Below, in pieces: positions 59,499 through 64,000 of a DNA stretch of 64,000 bases. Under the pieces are notes generated by a model. That model was not told the DNA's origin and ran no database searches. It worked only from the letters and a program-made list of their open reading frames with translations. The position numbers and the translations under genes are program-made. The stretch spans positions 68,496 through 132,495 of the forward strand of contig VBAT01000019.1 of NCBI GenBank assembly GCA_005884665.1, read 5' to 3'. The stretch is from Bacteroidota bacterium (GTDB lineage Bacteria > Bacteroidota > Bacteroidia > Chitinophagales > Chitinophagaceae). Numbering within the stretch: position 1 is the stretch's first letter; every line of letters begins with the position of its first letter.

Positions 59499-59541
59499 CC
59501 GGACGGACTATCGTCATTTAAACACAGGAACTTGTTTATCG

Positions 59542-59564
59542 AAACAATCATTGGTTGTTTTTTT
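59542..59564 (+). terminator. Weak terminator-like hairpin
   Basis: AAACAA tcattgg TTGTTT followed by TTTT. Confidence 0.4.
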
Positions 59565-59830
59565 CGCATGAGTTCGCGTCTTTTTCTCATGGTGCTGATT
59601 TCACCGCAAAGGATATTTGTATAGAAGTTTACTTCTTAGTTAGATAATCTGATTTTGATAATCCGAACCTGACGAATTAATTTGCTAAAACAGCTAGCGG
59701 CTTACGTATTTAGGATTTAATAATCTTATTGCAGCTGCGATGATGTCCTGTTGCAGGGTAACTGCGATAGGGCAGGGTGGTGGAGGCGGGGACGGGGCGG
59801 GCCCCGAGAGGGGTGATGCCGACGACAAGA

Positions 59831-60034
59831 TCAAAGTTTAAATAGCACACTCAATACTTCCGATATTGGATAAAGCAATCCAACAAAACCCAGGACGACC
59901 AACCAACGCCCGTTCTTTTCCAAAAATTCCGACCTTTTTTTGAGTTTTACTTTCCCAGAAAAAATCAACAGGCAATATAATATTAACACGAAACTAATAC
60001 CTGCTTCGACCAGCTTTGCATTATCCGCGCTCAT
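59831..60034 (-). CDS. Small membrane protein of unknown function
   Basis: 67 aa, two predicted TM stretches: LVEAGISFVLILYCLLIFSG ... WLVVLGFVGLLYPISEVLSVLF. Confidence 0.55.
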   Translation of the reverse strand: MSADNAKLVEAGISFVLILYCLLIFSGKVKLKKRSEFLEKNGRWLVVLGFVGLLYPISEVLSVLFKL

Positions 60035-60065
60035 GACGTTTATTTAATAAATAAATTTAACGGCT

Positions 60066-61847
60066 CTACATTCTTTCAGGCACTTTAATTCCTAACAAAT
60101 TCATCGAAGATGCTATAATATTCGACGTAAGTTCTGAAAGCTGGAGGCGCAACTGTTTCTTTTCTTCCGATTCAGCATTCATCACGGAATGTTCAGTATA
60201 GAAAGTGTTGAAGGTTTTGGCAGTATTAAATGCGTAAATAGCCAGTACAGAAGGATTATGTTCCTCCAGCGACTGGTCTAATACTGTTCCATATTGTTCA
60301 AGCAAAACAAGAAGCTCCTTTTCCTTTGGCAACAATTGACTGTGGACGGTTGATGGATGAGTGGCCGACGGCTTTTCTTTTCTCAATATCGATTTAATCC
60401 TTGCATGAGTATATTGCACAAACGGGCCGGTGAACCCATGAAAATCGATACTTTCTTCCGGGTTAAAAACCATTCTCTTTTTAGGATCCACCCGCAACAG
60501 GAAAAATTTCAATGCACCTATTGCGATAGTCTCATATAGCTCATTCAACTCACCAGGGTTAAAATCCTTGACCTTTCCCAATTCCTCGGTCTTCAATTTT
60601 GCGACGTTCTTTAGTTCCTCGATTATATCATCGGCATCCACCACCGTGCCTTCCCTTGTTTTCATTCTGCCGGTCGGTAATTCAACCAATCCATAGCTCA
60701 AATGATAAATACCTTCAGCATAGGGCTTCTTCAACCTTTGGAGGATCAGCTTCAGCACTTTCATATGATAATTCTGTTCATCCGCAATGATGTAAAAGCT
60801 TTGGTCATAATGAAATTGTTCATACTTCTTATCGGCCAAACCAAGATCCTGGGTAATATAGATCGATGTCCCATCTTTACGCAATACCAGTTTCTCATCC
60901 AACCCATCCGCGGTAAGGTCGATCCAGGTGCTTCCATCATCTTTTTTGAAAAAGACGTTTTTGGCCAGACCATCTTCCACAATTTCCTTTCCCATCAGAT
61001 AAGTCTCACTCTCAAAATAATTTTTGTCGAAATCGCTGCCGATCTTTTTATATGTTTCATTAAAACCTTCGTATACCCACGAATTCATTTTTTGCCACAA
61101 TGCCCGTACGCCGGGGTCGCCGTTTTCCCAATCCACCAACATTTTCTGCGCCGCCAGCATGATAGGAGTATTTTTCTCTGCCTCTTCCTTGCTCATTCCA
61201 TCAGCGACCAGGACTTCCACCTGTTTTTTATGTTCTACTCCAAAAAGTACATAATAATCTCCTACAAAATGATCGCCCTTGGTACCGGTGGAATCGGGCG
61301 TAGCCCCGTTTCCAAACTGCAGCCAGGTCACCATGGACTTGCAGATGTGGATGCCGCGGTCGTTATAGATGCATGTCTTAATAACTTTGTGCCCGGTAGT
61401 TTTCAATATTTCCGCGACGCTCCACCCTAGGAAATTATTTCGGAGATGGCCAAGATGCAGCGGTTTGTTAGTATTGGGGGAAGAATATTCGACAATGATC
61501 GTTTTGTCATTCGCCGGGCGGAGACCTATCCGTTTATCCGCATAATTGGTTTGTAAAAAATATAGCCAGTAAGCATCACCGATGCCAAGATTCAAAAACC
61601 CTTTGATCACATTGAATGAAGAGAATAATGCCGGTTCAGTCTTCAGCAGGGCTTCGCCGATCTCTTTGCCCAGCTGCTCCGGTGATTTTTTGAATTGTTT
61701 GACAAATGAAAAAAGTACAAGGGTATAGTCACCTTCAAACTCCGGCTTGGTGATATTAATGGTAAGATCATCTTCCCTAAAATCCTGGCTGTATAACTCC
61801 TTCAAAACTTTTACAACTAATGGCTTTAACCGGCTTACAATGCTCAT
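60066..61847 (-). CDS. argS: Arginine--tRNA ligase
   Basis: 593 aa; IIVEYSSPNTNKPLHLGHLRNNFLGWSVAEILKTTGHKVIKTCIYNDRGIHICKSM; YIIADEQNYHMKVLKLIL. Confidence 0.97.
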   Translation of the reverse strand: MSIVSRLKPLVVKVLKELYSQDFREDDLTINITKPEFEGDYTLVLFSFVKQFKKSPEQLGKEIGEALLKTEPALFSSFNVIKGFLNLGIGDAYWLYFLQTNYADKRIGLRPANDKTIIVEYSSPNTNKPLHLGHLRNNFLGWSVAEILKTTGHKVIKTCIYNDRGIHICKSMVTWLQFGNGATPDSTGTKGDHFVGDYYVLFGVEHKKQVEVLVADGMSKEEAEKNTPIMLAAQKMLVDWENGDPGVRALWQKMNSWVYEGFNETYKKIGSDFDKNYFESETYLMGKEIVEDGLAKNVFFKKDDGSTWIDLTADGLDEKLVLRKDGTSIYITQDLGLADKKYEQFHYDQSFYIIADEQNYHMKVLKLILQRLKKPYAEGIYHLSYGLVELPTGRMKTREGTVVDADDIIEELKNVAKLKTEELGKVKDFNPGELNELYETIAIGALKFFLLRVDPKKRMVFNPEESIDFHGFTGPFVQYTHARIKSILRKEKPSATHPSTVHSQLLPKEKELLVLLEQYGTVLDQSLEEHNPSVLAIYAFNTAKTFNTFYTEHSVMNAESEEKKQLRLQLSELTSNIIASSMNLLGIKVPERM

Positions 61848-61962
61848 CCTTCGCTATTTTGGTTGCGAAATTACGGAACCCCATCCATCGGCCAGCTATT
61901 AACCCATTCGAGGTAATGTAAATTTCAAACGGCCACGTGGATTTAAATATATTTGCGCCGCT

Positions 61963-62478
61963 ATGCGAAGGCACATTCATAACGCCAGGGACCTGATTCT
62001 ACCGATCATCGATTTTTTTTACCCGCCGTTCCGCCGAGTCATGAACCTGCAGACATTCCGTTATGCCGCCTCAGGCGGGGCCAATACTTTGCTGGGATTT
62101 GTTATTTATTTTATCAGTTACGAATATGTCCTTCACAAAAAGGATCTGGATTTTTCGTTTTATGCTTTTAAAGCGCACAGTGCGGCGTTATTTATATCCT
62201 TCTGCGTAACCTTTCCTATTGGCTTCTTTATGGCAAAATATGTTGTGTTCAGTGATTCGACCATGAAAGGGCGGGTGCAACTGTTCCGCTACTTCATGAT
62301 ATGCATGTTCAACCTGGCGCTGAATTTTATCCTGCTAAAGATACTGGTTGAGAAAGCACATATTTATCCAGTCCTGGCGCAAGTCCTCACGACTACTATT
62401 GTTATCCTGTTCAGCTATCTTGCCCAGCGCCATTTCTCATTTAAGGCCGGGGCGGAGGAGGAAGAATCTACAGGCTGA
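61963..62478 (+). CDS. GtrA family membrane protein
   Basis: FRYAASGGANTLLGFVIYFISYEY...FCVTFPIGFFMAKYVVFSDSTMKGRVQLFRYFMICMFNLALNFILLKILVE. Confidence 0.88.
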   Translation: MRRHIHNARDLILPIIDFFYPPFRRVMNLQTFRYAASGGANTLLGFVIYFISYEYVLHKKDLDFSFYAFKAHSAALFISFCVTFPIGFFMAKYVVFSDSTMKGRVQLFRYFMICMFNLALNFILLKILVEKAHIYPVLAQVLTTTIVILFSYLAQRHFSFKAGAEEEESTG

Positions 62479-63898
62479 AGTCCACTGATTCTACATCAAC
62501 AGAAAGACGTCCGCTGCAATTGCTGCGAATGACGAGGTACTGACTCAAGGGGAAAATATTGATCAGCCTGATATCGTCGATATTACCGTAGCTGCGAACA
62601 CCCTTTATCCACTCTTTGTTCAGTTGCTGGTTGATACCCGCCCTGGCAGTATCAATGTAAGAGGTGAGATCATATCGCGTGTATTGGCTTATCTCAGTAA
62701 GTATTCGTTTGCTGAATAGCCATTCAGCTGTTTTTAACAGCGCATTTTTTGATTTTATATCAAAATCAATATCTTTTACTTCCAGGATGCGGGTATCCTT
62801 GTTATATACCGGTTTGCCCGTAAGATAAAATGTGCCTTCATTGCTCCCGGCAAAATTCACCTTGATGATCAGCTTCTCATTGCCTTCCCCTATCAGCTTG
62901 CAATCGCGGAAAATAAATTTCTTTTTTACCGGGCCTTTATTGATGTCAAATTCCTGGTTCGCCAGTTTCTGGTTGAGGATATTGCTCAGCGAATCATAAT
63001 TCAGAACAGCATCCAGGAAAATGGAAAAGCCCTGCCGCTGGCTGAACTCGCGAATTGTTGGGATTACCGTGATCACGTCGTTGGGTTTCTCAAAAGTGAT
63101 AACGGGTTTGGCCGATAAACCGAGATAGACATATAATGAATCATTTCTTGCAAACAAATTATTGATCCGGATGCGCTGGGGGTTAATCTGCAGCCAACCC
63201 ATTCCATAGATATTGAAGGCCCTGCAAAGCTGCGACCATAGCTGTTGGAATTTAGGTTGAAGATCAACCAGTCCATAGTTTTTATCCATTTCCGCTTTGG
63301 ATGCATCCAGTTCCGCCTTTAATCCATTCATCACCTGCTTCGTGATGTCCTGTCCCCAGAAACATACCTCGCATTTATCCAGTGCTTGCGGTTCATTTCG
63401 ACGGATGGTCAGCCTTACCTTGTAATCGGGAAGGATTGCCAGTGAATTGGTGAAGGAAACATTTACTTTTCGCTCTCCCTCATCAAAACCACAGCGGCAG
63501 GGTGGAGTCCAGGGAGAAACGGCAGCGCCCATCACGCATACTCGCGAAGACCCGATGATCTTATAATAACCGGTGAACCCAAGGTTCATCGTTGTACCGC
63601 TGGCTTTCATCTGTAAGGGGCCACGACGGAAAATATATTTATATCGCATGTCACAACCTTCCTGTACCCATCCATCGGGATAACCCACAGAGGTAAAAAG
63701 AGTGTCTACATTTTTTTCGGCCATGGCGTACACCGGCTTCAGGTTTATTTGCACAGGAATGTTGATCTCTGAAACGGGAAGAGAGTCCAGGTTAAAGTTT
63801 GTCTGTCCCAGCGATGGTCGTTCCGCTGCAATCTTATGCGAGCAGGAAGAAAACAGGATGATACCGATTGCTAAAAAAAATATCCCTTTCCCTTTCAT
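62468..63898 (-). CDS. DUF4403 family lipoprotein
   Basis: MKGKGIFFLAIGIILFSSCSHKIAAERPSLGQTNFNLDSLPVSEINIPVQINLKPVYAMAEKNVDTLF; WTPPCRCG..KVNVSFTNSLAILPDYKVRLTIRRNEPQALDKCEVCFWGQDITKQVMNGLKAELD. Confidence 0.85.
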   Translation of the reverse strand: MKGKGIFFLAIGIILFSSCSHKIAAERPSLGQTNFNLDSLPVSEINIPVQINLKPVYAMAEKNVDTLFTSVGYPDGWVQEGCDMRYKYIFRRGPLQMKASGTTMNLGFTGYYKIIGSSRVCVMGAAVSPWTPPCRCGFDEGERKVNVSFTNSLAILPDYKVRLTIRRNEPQALDKCEVCFWGQDITKQVMNGLKAELDASKAEMDKNYGLVDLQPKFQQLWSQLCRAFNIYGMGWLQINPQRIRINNLFARNDSLYVYLGLSAKPVITFEKPNDVITVIPTIREFSQRQGFSIFLDAVLNYDSLSNILNQKLANQEFDINKGPVKKKFIFRDCKLIGEGNEKLIIKVNFAGSNEGTFYLTGKPVYNKDTRILEVKDIDFDIKSKNALLKTAEWLFSKRILTEISQYTRYDLTSYIDTARAGINQQLNKEWIKGVRSYGNIDDIRLINIFPLSQYLVIRSNCSGRLSVDVESVDFSL

Positions 63899-64000
63899 GT
63901 TGCTGGAAACGTACGTCATGCTTTAAAAGTATGGTATACATCTTAAAAATCGCAAAAGAAATGGTAAAGAAATTACGAAGCTATTTCCACAGGGAAATTA

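Noticed and set aside
60066-61847. Possible degenerate ArgRS because no canonical KMSKS was seen (GRMKTREGT instead)
   Set aside because: Absence of canonical KMSKS is common in bacterial ArgRS, and the HLGHLRNN motif and overall sequence are intact.
1-64000. tRNA, rRNA, tmRNA, RNase P, SRP RNA, prophage, CRISPR-Cas, restriction-modification or other defence genes
   Set aside because: None recognised by eye in the sequence or ORF track. A tRNAscan-SE/Infernal and DefenseFinder run would be needed to exclude short or divergent cases.

Overview
A chromosomal window from a Bacteroidetes genome, most likely Chitinophagaceae or a close relative. The assignment rests on T9SS sorting domains, PorP/SprF, GLPGLI plus TonB barrel, DUF2851 and DUF4403 proteins, and the lack of clear Shine-Dalgarno sites. 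Most genes are housekeeping: pdhB, a sigma-54-type response regulator, lepB, cdd, ogt, csaA, Dps, topA, a KdsC-like/UbiA/Maf cluster, lipA, argS. There is also a glycogen/alpha-glucan region (ROK glucokinase, two sugar MFS transporters, glgA, glgC, GH13 amylase, glgB) and a T9SS triad (PD40/OmpA-like, PorP/SprF, 1430-aa adhesin) at the left end. I saw no rRNA, tRNA, CRISPR array, prophage or transposase gene. The strongest unexplained signal is a layered population of small intergenic repeats. Several families of about 25-190 bp (AAGAACCAAG, GCGAGCGAAGCGAAGC, GCCACGGAT..ATCCGTGGC, GGAACGCnGATT, GATGCTGGATG, CCTCTCCTTTGGAGAGG) occur between genes, and short 16-20 bp palindromes (TCCCGATAGCTATCGGGA, TCCCGCCAACTGGCGGGA, GCCTGCC..GGCAGGC) appear nested inside different host repeats. 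This looks like very small mobile palindromes. Other observations: a three-unit super-repeat in the adhesin, a frameshifted phosphodiester glycosidase, a LytTR regulator with a degenerate receiver, a NtrC-like protein with GSFTSA and no HTH, a ROK kinase without its zinc cysteines, an orphan terminator (possible sRNA) and a G-rich structured intergenic segment. All calls are from reading the sequence; no database search was run.
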